Shown piece after piece: positions 35,566 through 44,073 of a stretch of 64,000 bases of DNA (position 1 is the stretch's first letter; each line of letters begins with the position of its first letter). The DNA comes from Haliscomenobacteraceae bacterium. Lineage in GTDB: Bacteria > Bacteroidota > Bacteroidia > Chitinophagales > Saprospiraceae. A program made the position numbers and the translations under genes. The notes beneath the pieces are model-generated. The model was not told where the DNA came from and did not search any database. It saw only the letters and a program-made list of their open reading frames with translations. The stretch spans positions 1 to 64,000 of the forward strand of contig CANMVX010000020.1 in assembly GCA_947501115.1 (NCBI GenBank), written 5' to 3'.

Positions 35566-37947
35566 TTATTCCTCTCTTCCTATCCATACTATCTTCCCCA
35601 CAGAAGTATCTGGATTACTAAAACCTATCAATGAAGGATTGGAAGTACTAAAAACAAGATAAACACCTGACCTCACGTTATTACCCTGAAAATCTTTCCC
35701 GTACCATAAAGCCTGGCCTCCAACTGCCTTCGTTTCAAATACTAATTTCCCATTTATATCTGAAATTTTAATTACCGCATCTCTTGCCAAACCTCGTATT
35801 GCTACAGGACCAGAAAAAGAAGGGGGAACAGGATTAGGATAAATTTCCATTTTTTTACCTAAATGAAAAATTTTAGCCTCCACCGCCTCACTTTGTAAAA
35901 CGACCAACCCATTCTCTGTTCCAATATAAGCCTTACCTGACTTGGCATCTATAGTAATTGCCTGAACGGAATTACCCGGCAAGGGTGAGTTTAAGGTATT
36001 AAAACGACCTACCGTTTTACGTCCATCGGCTGAAAGAATAAATAATCCATTTTTTGTTCCGATCCATTTTCTGTTTCCTCCGTCAACGGCTATAGATAAA
36101 ATTTCCTCTGTAGAAAGCAGATAATCCAGGAAACCGTCTTGTTCAACAATTCTCAACTCGCCCTTACAATTATTATCAAAAATACTTCCACCACATTCAA
36201 AAATAATAATGCCTTTTGCCGTACCCAACCACACATATCCCTCCCTGTCAACGGCTAAACAATTTACCTGATTGGTAGGGAGTCTGCTTGTGCTGGTATT
36301 TATTAACCTGCAACGATCGTCAGAAGGATTTTTGAGGTCCCCTGCGTCAAAAACCAATGCGCCATTTGAGGAAGAGGAAGAAACAAACCATTTGAATCCA
36401 TTCCCATCTATTCCTACCTGGTGAAGTTGGGTTTCCGCACAATTAGGTTTAAAGGATTGCCACTCCCCTTTATCTGTTAATACAGATATGGGCTTCTCTG
36501 CCAGATGGTTAGCAATCCACAAGTTTTTATCTTTATCAAAAGCTAATCCACTGACTCTGGTTCGAATAGCGTCTCCGACCGTATTATTCAGCGAAGAATT
36601 TTTTTCGTCGAACCGGACTATTTTTTCACCATCCATTTGCAATAATCCTTCCAAAAAAGAACCCGCATATACTTTGCCATTGGTAGGATGCACGGCAATG
36701 GTAATTATATCATACAAATCGTCGTCTGGTGAATTCGTATTTTCACCTAACATAGCGGGCGTATTAAACCTATTATAAATACGCCAGGTACCATCCTTTA
36801 ATGAGGCGAATCCATGGTCCAAAAACCGATATCCAAAATTTTGAGTTACCCCCCCTGACGCGAGCCATAATACCCCTTCTGGTGAAATGGTCAGCCATCT
36901 CGTCGAGGCTGAGAAGGGCGAATTAAGTGAAAATCTTTTACATTGGCTATCTGTTATTTTGTCCATATACCTGAAATCCTGGTATTCATCGCCGAACCAA
37001 ATTCTTCCATTTTCCTCCTGGACAACATTTTGTAATCTACCTATGCAGTTACCTGGAATTTTGGTAGAAGGCATATCTTCCTTAATGATAATAATTTCGT
37101 CTTGATTACATGAGTTATCCGAACATCTGTAACCCGCTAACAATTGTGCTCCATTGCCATTTAAAAATAATAAATTCTGATGTGAGTAAGTGAAAACCTC
37201 CTTAGCGCTTTTAATATTTTCATCGTATTTAAATAAGCTATTACCAACATTAAAATATAAACTACCTTTAAAAATGCCCAGGGCAGAAGAAAATCCAGAA
37301 GGAAAGCCATCTTGCATTTTCAACCATTTCCAATTATTGAAATTCTCCGGATTAGCGTGATTTGCCTCAATGCGGTATAAGCCTTTCTCTGTAGCTGCGT
37401 AAATAAATCCTTTATGAAGAATAACATTTTTAACTGGTAAACCGGTAAATACAGAAAAGGAGAATTCCCTTTTAGCCAAATTTAAGGCTGAAACACCGTA
37501 TTGTGTGGCAATCAATAATAAATCACCTGCCGCTAAATAAAGTTGGTTTATCGATTTATCCCCTGTGAAATTTTTAAAATTTCTGATTTGAGGAAGACTA
37601 ACCACCCTACCCTTTTGATCCATTATATCAAAAACACCGTCTTGATAAGCAATGATTAGTTCCTTTCTAAATGAATTAAATTGTATAAATTTTAACTTTA
37701 CATCGCTCAATCCACTCGATTTATCAAATTGTTCCATGGAAAAATCAGATTTATCAATAGAAACAATAGATTGAGAAGCGATATAAAATATTTTATTTTC
37801 GCTTTGAGTTACTTGTTGCCCTTGCCGCAGTGGAAATAGACTCTGCCATTCCAGTATTCTTAATCTTGAGGTATCTTGACTGTGGAGTTGAAACCCATAA
37901 AATAAAAACAGAAGAAAAAGGACTGATAAACTGGGGTTACTATTCAT
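35566..37947 (-). CDS. porZ: PorZ-like T9SS protein with propeller domains
   Basis: A 793-residue protein, using the ATG at 37947 that gives a clean signal peptide (SNPSLSVLFLLFLFYGFQLHSQ) and sits 4 bases after the nadD stop. Residues about 30-650 form two beta-propellers with W-x-G-T/AxxxG-type blades (for example YVWLGTAKGI, KWIGTKNGLF, AYIGTENGLVVL). The C-terminus has a type A T9SS sorting domain (MEIYPNPVPP, VKISDINGKLVFE). This combination matches PorZ, the attachment-complex protein that delivers anionic LPS to the sortase PorU. A different two-component-like propeller protein is possible, but the N-terminal IASQSIVSIDK region fits PorZ well. Confidence 0.8.
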   Translation of the reverse strand: MNSNPSLSVLFLLFLFYGFQLHSQDTSRLRILEWQSLFPLRQGQQVTQSENKIFYIASQSIVSIDKSDFSMEQFDKSSGLSDVKLKFIQFNSFRKELIIAYQDGVFDIMDQKGRVVSLPQIRNFKNFTGDKSINQLYLAAGDLLLIATQYGVSALNLAKREFSFSVFTGLPVKNVILHKGFIYAATEKGLYRIEANHANPENFNNWKWLKMQDGFPSGFSSALGIFKGSLYFNVGNSLFKYDENIKSAKEVFTYSHQNLLFLNGNGAQLLAGYRCSDNSCNQDEIIIIKEDMPSTKIPGNCIGRLQNVVQEENGRIWFGDEYQDFRYMDKITDSQCKRFSLNSPFSASTRWLTISPEGVLWLASGGVTQNFGYRFLDHGFASLKDGTWRIYNRFNTPAMLGENTNSPDDDLYDIITIAVHPTNGKVYAGSFLEGLLQMDGEKIVRFDEKNSSLNNTVGDAIRTRVSGLAFDKDKNLWIANHLAEKPISVLTDKGEWQSFKPNCAETQLHQVGIDGNGFKWFVSSSSSNGALVFDAGDLKNPSDDRCRLINTSTSRLPTNQVNCLAVDREGYVWLGTAKGIIIFECGGSIFDNNCKGELRIVEQDGFLDYLLSTEEILSIAVDGGNRKWIGTKNGLFILSADGRKTVGRFNTLNSPLPGNSVQAITIDAKSGKAYIGTENGLVVLQSEAVEAKIFHLGKKMEIYPNPVPPSFSGPVAIRGLARDAVIKISDINGKLVFETKAVGGQALWYGKDFQGNNVRSGVYLVFSTSNPSLIGFSNPDTSVGKIVWIGREE

Positions 37948-37951
37948 TGAG

Positions 37952-38533
37952 CTAAGCGTTTTTAAAATTCGTTGAGGCAGGTATGGCATTAAAAACTACA
38001 TCGGGAACGAGATAGCGAATAGAAAAACCGGCTTTTATGCATTGTCTTATATAGCTGGCAGAAATATTCATTTGAGGCACATTATTAAAAATCCTAACCT
38101 TAGTATTTTCCTCCATTGACGCCGTTTCATAATCGGGTCTTGAGTAAACGTAAATGGGAAAATCTCTCAATATAATATCTGCATTTTTCCATTTAGGTAA
38201 ACTAAGTAATGAATCTCCACCCATAATGAGATGGAAGCTTTTATCGGGAAATTTTTCCTTTAACACCGCTAAGGTAACTATCGTGTAAGATGGTTGTGGC
38301 AGGGTAAACTCAATAGACGAGGCTTTTAATTTGGGATTATCTGCAATAGCATCTTGAACCCAGGCTAAGCGATCATAATCATTAGCTAATGATTTTTTAT
38401 TTTTCAAAGGATTGTGGGGAGATACAACAAACCATACCTCATCGAGATCAGTTTGGGTAGCCATAAATTCTGCTATAACCAGGTGACCGTTATGAATAGG
38501 ATTGAAAGAACCAAAGAAAAGGCCAACTTTCAT
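37952..38533 (-). CDS. nadD: nicotinate-nucleotide adenylyltransferase
   Basis: A 193-residue nucleotidyltransferase making nicotinate adenine dinucleotide from NaMN and ATP in NAD synthesis. The N-terminal FGSFNPIHNGHL is the (T/H)xGH nucleotide-binding motif. VSPHNPLKNKK follows and the C-terminal ISASYIRQCIKAG is the ISxTxxR block, with A for T. It lies in a run dnaN-lipoprotein-nadD-porZ on the minus strand with gaps of a few bases, so these four are probably one transcript. Confidence 0.95.
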   Translation of the reverse strand: MKVGLFFGSFNPIHNGHLVIAEFMATQTDLDEVWFVVSPHNPLKNKKSLANDYDRLAWVQDAIADNPKLKASSIEFTLPQPSYTIVTLAVLKEKFPDKSFHLIMGGDSLLSLPKWKNADIILRDFPIYVYSRPDYETASMEENTKVRIFNNVPQMNISASYIRQCIKAGFSIRYLVPDVVFNAIPASTNFKNA

Positions 38534-38542
38534 AGATCGACA

Positions 38543-39040
38543 TCATTGCTGGAATTTATTTTCCATCGTTAAGAAAATACTATCAATAATTTTTTGAAGT
38601 TCTTCGTCCTGATAAATTTGTGCTTCTTCGGGAGGAGCGTCCATTAGCCATTTACCTGACGATTTTTTTAAATAAAAGGTATTATCATATATTTCGAACT
38701 GATCTTTCATTTTACAAACACAAATAGTGTGTTCCCCTTTCGGCAAACAATTAATACCGAGGAATGAGGTCTTTAGCAAAGATGAATCCAGTGTTTCCTG
38801 AGTTTTAAACACAAACTTCTTTAAATCATTTAACCTTAATTTTTCCTCTTCTGTTGCATATTCCTCTGCTTTTTCAAAATTATTTACATCTAACCATTGT
38901 TGGTATTGCTGTATAAAATTTTCGGGCGAACCCATTACTGCTTTCTCCTGATTCTCTTCAACACGTTCATTTTTTTTACAACTAAAAAAAGCACAGAAAA
39001 GGAAGAAAGCAACGATATATATATTAAAATTTAACTTCAT
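38543..39040 (-). CDS. small lipoprotein of unknown function
   Basis: A 165-residue protein with a lipoprotein signal (KLNFNIYIVAFFLFCAFFSC, Cys near residue 21). The mature part is a helical-then-strand fold: FIQQYQQWLDVNNFEKAEEYA, then strands ending KKSSGKWLMDAPPEE, reminiscent of the NTF2-like DUF4878 lipoproteins. Its ATG overlaps the dnaN stop by one base (TAATG), a sign of coupled translation. No enzyme motif is visible. The function is not recognised. Confidence 0.78.
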   Translation of the reverse strand: MKLNFNIYIVAFFLFCAFFSCKKNERVEENQEKAVMGSPENFIQQYQQWLDVNNFEKAEEYATEEEKLRLNDLKKFVFKTQETLDSSLLKTSFLGINCLPKGEHTICVCKMKDQFEIYDNTFYLKKSSGKWLMDAPPEEAQIYQDEELQKIIDSIFLTMENKFQQ

Positions 39041-40155
39041 TAGTTACTTAGCATCACAGGCATTACCAACATTAAAATATCTGTACCCTCTTTTTGCTCT
39101 GACGGAAACATAAGTCCCGCTCTTGAGGGAGTAGATAATTCCAGCAACACCTCTTCAGAATCTAACACACCTAACATTTCTGCCATAAATTTAGCATTAA
39201 AAGCAATAACCAGAGGAGATCCGTCATAATTACAAGGAAGCTGCTCAATGGCCTCATTAGAAAAATCTAAATCTTGTGCCGAAACGGTCATACTGCCTTT
39301 GGTAATATTCAACACTACCTGATTAGTTGTTTTATTGGCGTAAATGGCAATTCTTTTAAGAGAATTTTGAAAATCATGTCTTGAAATCTGAACACTGAGG
39401 GGATTATCGACAGGGATAACCGCGTTATAATCAGGATATTTATTATCTATCAGACGACAAACCAACTTTATTTTATTGAAGGTAAAAAATGCGTAGCTTT
39501 TATTAAACGAAAGGGTGATTTCCGCATCAGAAGGAACCACCGTCTTTAAAAGATTCAGCGCCTTTTTAGGCATAATAAAAGAAGAAGTTACAGAACTTGT
39601 AATATCTGTGCACACATAACGAACCAATTTATGGGCATCTGTAGCCACCATAGAAATTTTATTCGTATCAATTTGAAAATAGACTCCCATCATTGCTGGT
39701 CGTAAATCATCAGTGCTCGTTGCAAAAATAGTTTTAGAAATACCCTGAAGCAAAGCCAGGCCGGAAAGGCTCACCGCTTCTACTTCATCAGGCGTTGGAA
39801 TGGAAGGAAAATCAGCTCCATTTTCACCAGCGAGTTTATATTTGCCGTATGCGGAAGTTATTTCAATACCGAAATTTTTATCATCGATTTGAAAGGTAAT
39901 AGGCTGAGCAGGCAATGCCTTGAGGGTATCCATCAAAATTTTTCCAGGAATGGCCACTTTCCCATTAAAATCAGCCATAACATCCATTTCCGTTGAAATA
40001 GCTGTTTCATTATCTGTGGCTGATATTGTCAGGACACTATCCTGGATGGAAAATAAAAAACCTTCCATGATAGCGGAGGAAGGATTCGAGGAAATGGTGC
40101 CAACAGCAATTTGTAACTGCTTAAGCAACTCGGAGGAAGATATGCTAAATTTCAT
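39040..40155 (-). CDS. dnaN: DNA polymerase III beta subunit (sliding clamp)
   Basis: A 371-residue protein of three clamp domains. Typical blocks are the N-terminal MKFSISSSELLKQLQ, VAIPGKILMDTLKALP, LVRY in the second domain, SFIMPKKALNLLK, ISRHDFQNSLKRIAIYANKTT, and the C-terminal MLVMPVM. It forms a ring that tethers polymerases and repair enzymes to DNA. It heads the minus-strand operon with the lipoprotein, nadD and porZ. dnaA is not adjacent, so this is not an obvious origin region. Confidence 0.96.
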   Translation of the reverse strand: MKFSISSSELLKQLQIAVGTISSNPSSAIMEGFLFSIQDSVLTISATDNETAISTEMDVMADFNGKVAIPGKILMDTLKALPAQPITFQIDDKNFGIEITSAYGKYKLAGENGADFPSIPTPDEVEAVSLSGLALLQGISKTIFATSTDDLRPAMMGVYFQIDTNKISMVATDAHKLVRYVCTDITSSVTSSFIMPKKALNLLKTVVPSDAEITLSFNKSYAFFTFNKIKLVCRLIDNKYPDYNAVIPVDNPLSVQISRHDFQNSLKRIAIYANKTTNQVVLNITKGSMTVSAQDLDFSNEAIEQLPCNYDGSPLVIAFNAKFMAEMLGVLDSEEVLLELSTPSRAGLMFPSEQKEGTDILMLVMPVMLSN

Positions 40156-40268
40156 TTTATTTTCTTTGGTGTAAAAATAGCCAAATTTTATGGTAATTGT
40201 AACTTTTTTCTGCGTCCTGTCATAATCTATCTAAACCCTGTTAACTTTGACACCATAAAATTTAGGGA

Positions 40269-41546
40269 ATGAGTTTAAATAGAAGGAGATCGCCTCGTGT
40301 AAGTTCCATTTCAGGGGTAAAACTTCCCGATAGTGAAAAAATATTTCTGGATAATGGCCTCCCCGTTACCCTTCTTCATGGCTCAGAAACAGAGGCATTG
40401 CGGTTAGATATTTGCTTTAAGGTAGGTAGGCAACACGAACATAAACGAATGGCAGCCAGAGCTACTGCTTCGATGTTAAAAGAGGGTAGCTCCCAATATT
40501 CCGGAAAAGCATTTGCTGAAAAAATGGACACATTGGGAAGTTCCTGGGAGTCACCTGTGCAATTGGATTACTCCCATTTTTCCTGGCTGGGCTTAAGCCG
40601 GTTTGGTATGGAAGCCCTTCCTGTGATAGCTGATATTCTTGAAAATCCGACGTTCCCTGAATCGGAAATTCACGCATTTGTCCAAAGAAATGTTGCCCGG
40701 CTAAAAGTTGAATTAACTAAACCTGATGTAGTTGGTTACAGGACCTTTACGGCTATTTTATTAGGTGAAAATCATCCCTTTGGCTGGAATTCCAATCAAG
40801 AGATTTTTGAAGATCTTACTAAGGAAGATCTTCAAAAGCATCATTCTGACTGGTATAGCACGGAAACTTGTCAGTGTTTTCTTTCCGGCAATGTACCTCT
40901 ACCGTTTTTAGATATGTTAAACAAAACAGTGGGTCAGCTCTATATAGGCAAAAAAAGCCCTCCTTCTCCGGTCATACCCAAAGTAAATCCTACCTTTGGT
41001 ACAACCGAGATAAAGTTACCAGGTACATTACAGTCGTCCCTTCATATCGGATACCTGACGGGGGTAAGACAACATGATGATTATCCAACCCTGCTCGTTC
41101 TGAATACCATTCTCGGCGGATTTTTCGGTTCTCGCCTTATGACAAATATTCGGGAAAAACTTGGCTATACTTATCATATTCAATCTAACCTCGATACTTA
41201 TCCCGATGTTGGATCACTTTGGATTAATGCAGAATTATCTCCCGATTACTTAAATCCTACGAGAAAGGAAATATTTAAAGAAATCAATCTTCTCAAAAAC
41301 AAGCCTGTATCAAACTCATTTTTGAAAATGGTTAGGAGCTATTTAATTGGTTCTGAACTAAATGCACTGGATGGAACACTACAGGCAATGGAGGTTATAA
41401 GAGAAAGAGCGATGGAAGGATTAGAAAAAATAGATTACGCCACTGAGATAGAAAAAATAAATTCCGTTTCCCCTTTTCAAATACAAGAAATGGCAAATAA
41501 ATATTTTTCTCAAGATAATTTCACGGAAGTACGTGTTACACCTTAA
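40269..41546 (+). CDS. M16-family peptidase-like protein without HxxEH
   Basis: A 425-residue protein with the two-half M16 clamshell. The C-terminal half keeps the R/Y pair in GGFFGSRLMTNIREKLGYTY. In the N-terminal half, the catalytic HxxEH is absent: the equivalent region reads AARATASMLKEGS (about residues 63-75). This is the pattern of the non-catalytic partner in two-subunit M16 enzymes, such as the regulatory subunits found with active partners. No active M16 gene follows it here; the next gene is mreB. A TAACTTTG -7 box lies at 40242-40249, upstream of the ATG. No signal peptide is visible, so it is probably cytosolic. Confidence 0.85.
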   Translation: MSLNRRRSPRVSSISGVKLPDSEKIFLDNGLPVTLLHGSETEALRLDICFKVGRQHEHKRMAARATASMLKEGSSQYSGKAFAEKMDTLGSSWESPVQLDYSHFSWLGLSRFGMEALPVIADILENPTFPESEIHAFVQRNVARLKVELTKPDVVGYRTFTAILLGENHPFGWNSNQEIFEDLTKEDLQKHHSDWYSTETCQCFLSGNVPLPFLDMLNKTVGQLYIGKKSPPSPVIPKVNPTFGTTEIKLPGTLQSSLHIGYLTGVRQHDDYPTLLVLNTILGGFFGSRLMTNIREKLGYTYHIQSNLDTYPDVGSLWINAELSPDYLNPTRKEIFKEINLLKNKPVSNSFLKMVRSYLIGSELNALDGTLQAMEVIRERAMEGLEKIDYATEIEKINSVSPFQIQEMANKYFSQDNFTEVRVTP

Positions 41547-41635
41547 ATTATCTTAATTTGATGGAATTATTATTAATTTTGCAATAAATTGTACTTTTTT
41601 CTTATAAAATGGGTTATTGCTATTAAATTTAACAG

Positions 41636-42667
41636 ATGAACTTCTTCAGTTTTTTTCGTCAAGAGTTGGCCATAGATTTAGGAACTGCCAACACGTTAAT
41701 TATTCAGAACGGCGAAGTCGTTGTTGATCAACCTTCTATTGTTGCCATTAACCGAAAAACTGGATTAACTATTGCGGTCGGCACCAAGGCAATGAACATG
41801 CATGAAAAGACGCATGACGACATAAAAACCATTCGTCCCTTGAAGGATGGTGTAATCGCTGATTTTCAAGCAGCTGAAAGCATGATTGAGGGTATGATCA
41901 ATATGATTGGCCAAAGAAAACGCTTTTTTTCCCATTTGAAAATGGTTATTTGTATCCCTTCGGGAATTACGGAAGTTGAAAAAAGGGCTGTTTTTGATTC
42001 TGCAGATCACGTTGATTCTAAAGAAACCTATCTTATCCACGAACCTATGGCTGCCGCTTTAGGAATAGGTCTCGATGTAGAAGAACCCTCAGGTAACATG
42101 ATTATTGATATAGGTGGTGGCACCACTGAAATTGCTGTTATTGCTTTGTCGGGCATCGTTTGTGACCAGTCTATCCGTATTGCCGGAGACGAGCTGACGG
42201 GTGATATTATTCAGTACATGAAAAGACAACATAATATCCTCATTGGTGAACGCACGGCTGAACAAGTTAAAATTAATGTTGGTTCTGCCCTTCACGAACT
42301 TGAAAATCCACCTGAAGATTATGCGGTAAACGGAAGAGATTTAATGACGGGAATTCCCCGCCAAATAAAAGTTTCCTATCGCGAGATAGCCTCTGCTTTA
42401 GATAAATCTATTTCAAAGATTGAAGATGCAGTACTTAAAGCATTGGAAGTTACTCCCCCGGAACTAGCCTCTGATATCTATAAGAAGGGTCTGTATCTAA
42501 CTGGAGGCGGAGCGCTCCTTCGTGGTTTGGATAAAAGGTTGGAAATGAAAACTAAACTTCATGTACATGTGGCCGATGATCCTTTGCGTGCCGTTGTTCG
42601 TGGTACTGGTATTGCTTTAAAAGAAACAGATCGATATACTTTCTTAATTGATCGGAAAAGTATTTAA
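41636..42667 (+). CDS. mreB: rod shape-determining protein MreB
   Basis: A 343-residue actin-like ATPase that forms membrane-associated filaments steering cell-wall synthesis. Blocks seen are the N-terminal LAIDLGTANTLI (phosphate 1), HEPMAAALGIGL, NMIIDIGGGTTEIAVI (phosphate 2) and GLYLTGGGALLRGLD. It heads the mre operon; 35 bases separate it from mreC, with a small hairpin (AACCG / CGGTT, 42671-42685) that lacks a T run. A TAATTTTG -7 box is at 41574-41581. Rod or filament cell shape is implied. Confidence 0.97.
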   Translation: MNFFSFFRQELAIDLGTANTLIIQNGEVVVDQPSIVAINRKTGLTIAVGTKAMNMHEKTHDDIKTIRPLKDGVIADFQAAESMIEGMINMIGQRKRFFSHLKMVICIPSGITEVEKRAVFDSADHVDSKETYLIHEPMAAALGIGLDVEEPSGNMIIDIGGGTTEIAVIALSGIVCDQSIRIAGDELTGDIIQYMKRQHNILIGERTAEQVKINVGSALHELENPPEDYAVNGRDLMTGIPRQIKVSYREIASALDKSISKIEDAVLKALEVTPPELASDIYKKGLYLTGGGALLRGLDKRLEMKTKLHVHVADDPLRAVVRGTGIALKETDRYTFLIDRKSI

Positions 42668-42702
42668 ATAAACCGGAATACGGTTAGTATTCATTATTGC
42701 TT

Positions 42703-43539
42703 ATGCTTCCAAGGTCAAAGGTTTTTTCCGAACTAGGAAATCTTATCCTTTTCCTATTGTTAGAAGGGATTAGCTTCTACCTTATTATTACTTACAATGA
42801 TTCTCAGGCAAAGATTTACCATAACACAATAAATGTTATTTCAGGGAATATAGCTAATCAAGCCAGTAATATTCGTGGTTATTTTTCTTTAAAAGAACAA
42901 AATAGTATTCTGCTTAAAGAAAATGCTAAACTAAAAGCTAAGTTATTTAACCTTGCAGAAAAACAAGGGTCAAAGCCCGAAGACTTAGATCTCAAGTTTA
43001 CACAAAACCAGATATTTAACCTTATCTCTGCCAGGGTTGTTAATAATTCCATTTCTCTTAGGAATAATTTCCTCTCTCTAAACAAAGGCAGAAAAGCAGG
43101 AATAACCGAAAATCAAGGGGTAATTGGTGAAAATGGTGTTATTGGCATCACTAAAGCTGTCAATGACAACTATACTACCGTCATGTCTATTTTTAATAGT
43201 CAAACGAAAATTAGTGCACGCATTAAAGATAAAGGCTATTTTGGGTCTTTAGTTTGGAATAATAATGGAGATGTTCGCTATATGACACTCAATGATATCC
43301 CAAAACACGTACCTATCAAACTAGGAGATAAAGTCGAAACCAGCGGTTATTCCAACTTATTTCCCAGTGGCATCAATGTAGGAAAAATTGTGGGTAAAAG
43401 AATTCCTCCCGGTTCCAGTACTTATGAATTAAAAGTGAAACTCTACCAGGACATGACAAAAATTAAATTTGCTTATGTCGTTATTAATTACGAAACGCCA
43501 GCATTAGACTCCCTTTACCTTCAGACGAAATCGCTATGA
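42703..43539 (+). CDS. mreC: rod shape-determining protein MreC
   Basis: A 278-residue bitopic inner-membrane protein. I chose the ATG at 42703 (LPRSKVFSELGN) rather than the TTG two codons earlier. After a membrane helix (about residues 13-30) a coiled coil follows (about 60-95: LKEQNSILLKENAKLKAKL), then the MreC beta domain: NNFLSLNKGRKAGITENQGVI, VMSIFNSQTKISARI, and DKVETSGYSNLFPSGINVG. It links MreB to PBP2 and MreD. It overlaps mreD by 4 bases. Confidence 0.94.
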   Translation: MLPRSKVFSELGNLILFLLLEGISFYLIITYNDSQAKIYHNTINVISGNIANQASNIRGYFSLKEQNSILLKENAKLKAKLFNLAEKQGSKPEDLDLKFTQNQIFNLISARVVNNSISLRNNFLSLNKGRKAGITENQGVIGENGVIGITKAVNDNYTTVMSIFNSQTKISARIKDKGYFGSLVWNNNGDVRYMTLNDIPKHVPIKLGDKVETSGYSNLFPSGINVGKIVGKRIPPGSSTYELKVKLYQDMTKIKFAYVVINYETPALDSLYLQTKSL

Positions 43540-44057
43540 ATCTTGCGCTGCTAAATAATGGAAATCGTTTTATAATACTTTTGTTATTGCAAATCATTGT
43601 GTTCAGTCAGGCAAGGTTAGGCCCTTTAGGTCCTTATTACATTGATATAATAGTATTCCCATTAGCTTATTTGTTACTTCCTTTTCGTACGCCCAGAGAA
43701 TTACAATTCCTGCTTGCTTTTGGCATTGGATTGATCGTTGATATAAGCATGCAATCTCCCGGGCTTCATGCCGGCGCATCTGTTTTCACCATCGCTGTAA
43801 GACCCATTATACTAAGGTTACTTGAACCACGTGGCGGTTACGATAAGTTACATAGTCCAACCTTACAACGATTTAAATGGCCTTGGTTTGCCTCATTTAT
43901 AAGTATCCTTTCTTTCGTACACATTCTTTTTTATTTTTCAATGGAAGTCTTTACTCCATTATTTTTAGGGGCAATTTTGATAAAAACCTTGCTCAGCTGG
44001 TTCGTTTCCACCCTTTTCATTTTCTTAATCGTGATTATTTTAAACCCCCTAGATTAA
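43536..44057 (+). CDS. mreD: rod shape-determining protein MreD
   Basis: A 173-residue membrane protein with about five hydrophobic helices, the usual MreD size. Recognisable features are LLLQIIVFSQARLGPLGP near the start and GLIVDISMQSPGLHA in the middle. It belongs with MreC in the elongasome. It is identified mainly by position (4-base overlap with mreC, 16 bases before mrdA), size and topology, since MreD sequences are weakly conserved. Confidence 0.92.
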   Translation: MNLALLNNGNRFIILLLLQIIVFSQARLGPLGPYYIDIIVFPLAYLLLPFRTPRELQFLLAFGIGLIVDISMQSPGLHAGASVFTIAVRPIILRLLEPRGGYDKLHSPTLQRFKWPWFASFISILSFVHILFYFSMEVFTPLFLGAILIKTLLSWFVSTLFIFLIVIILNPLD

Positions 44058-44073
44058 TAAAATTTATCAGGTT

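Noticed and set aside
39040-41546. Replication origin near dnaN
   Set aside because: dnaA, gyrB or recF are not adjacent and the gap 40156-40268 has no cluster of DnaA boxes that I can see.
42671-42685. Hairpin AACCG / CGGTT between mreB and mreC as a terminator
   Set aside because: The stem is only 5 bp and no T run follows; the genes are a conserved operon. At most it is a weak attenuation or processing site.
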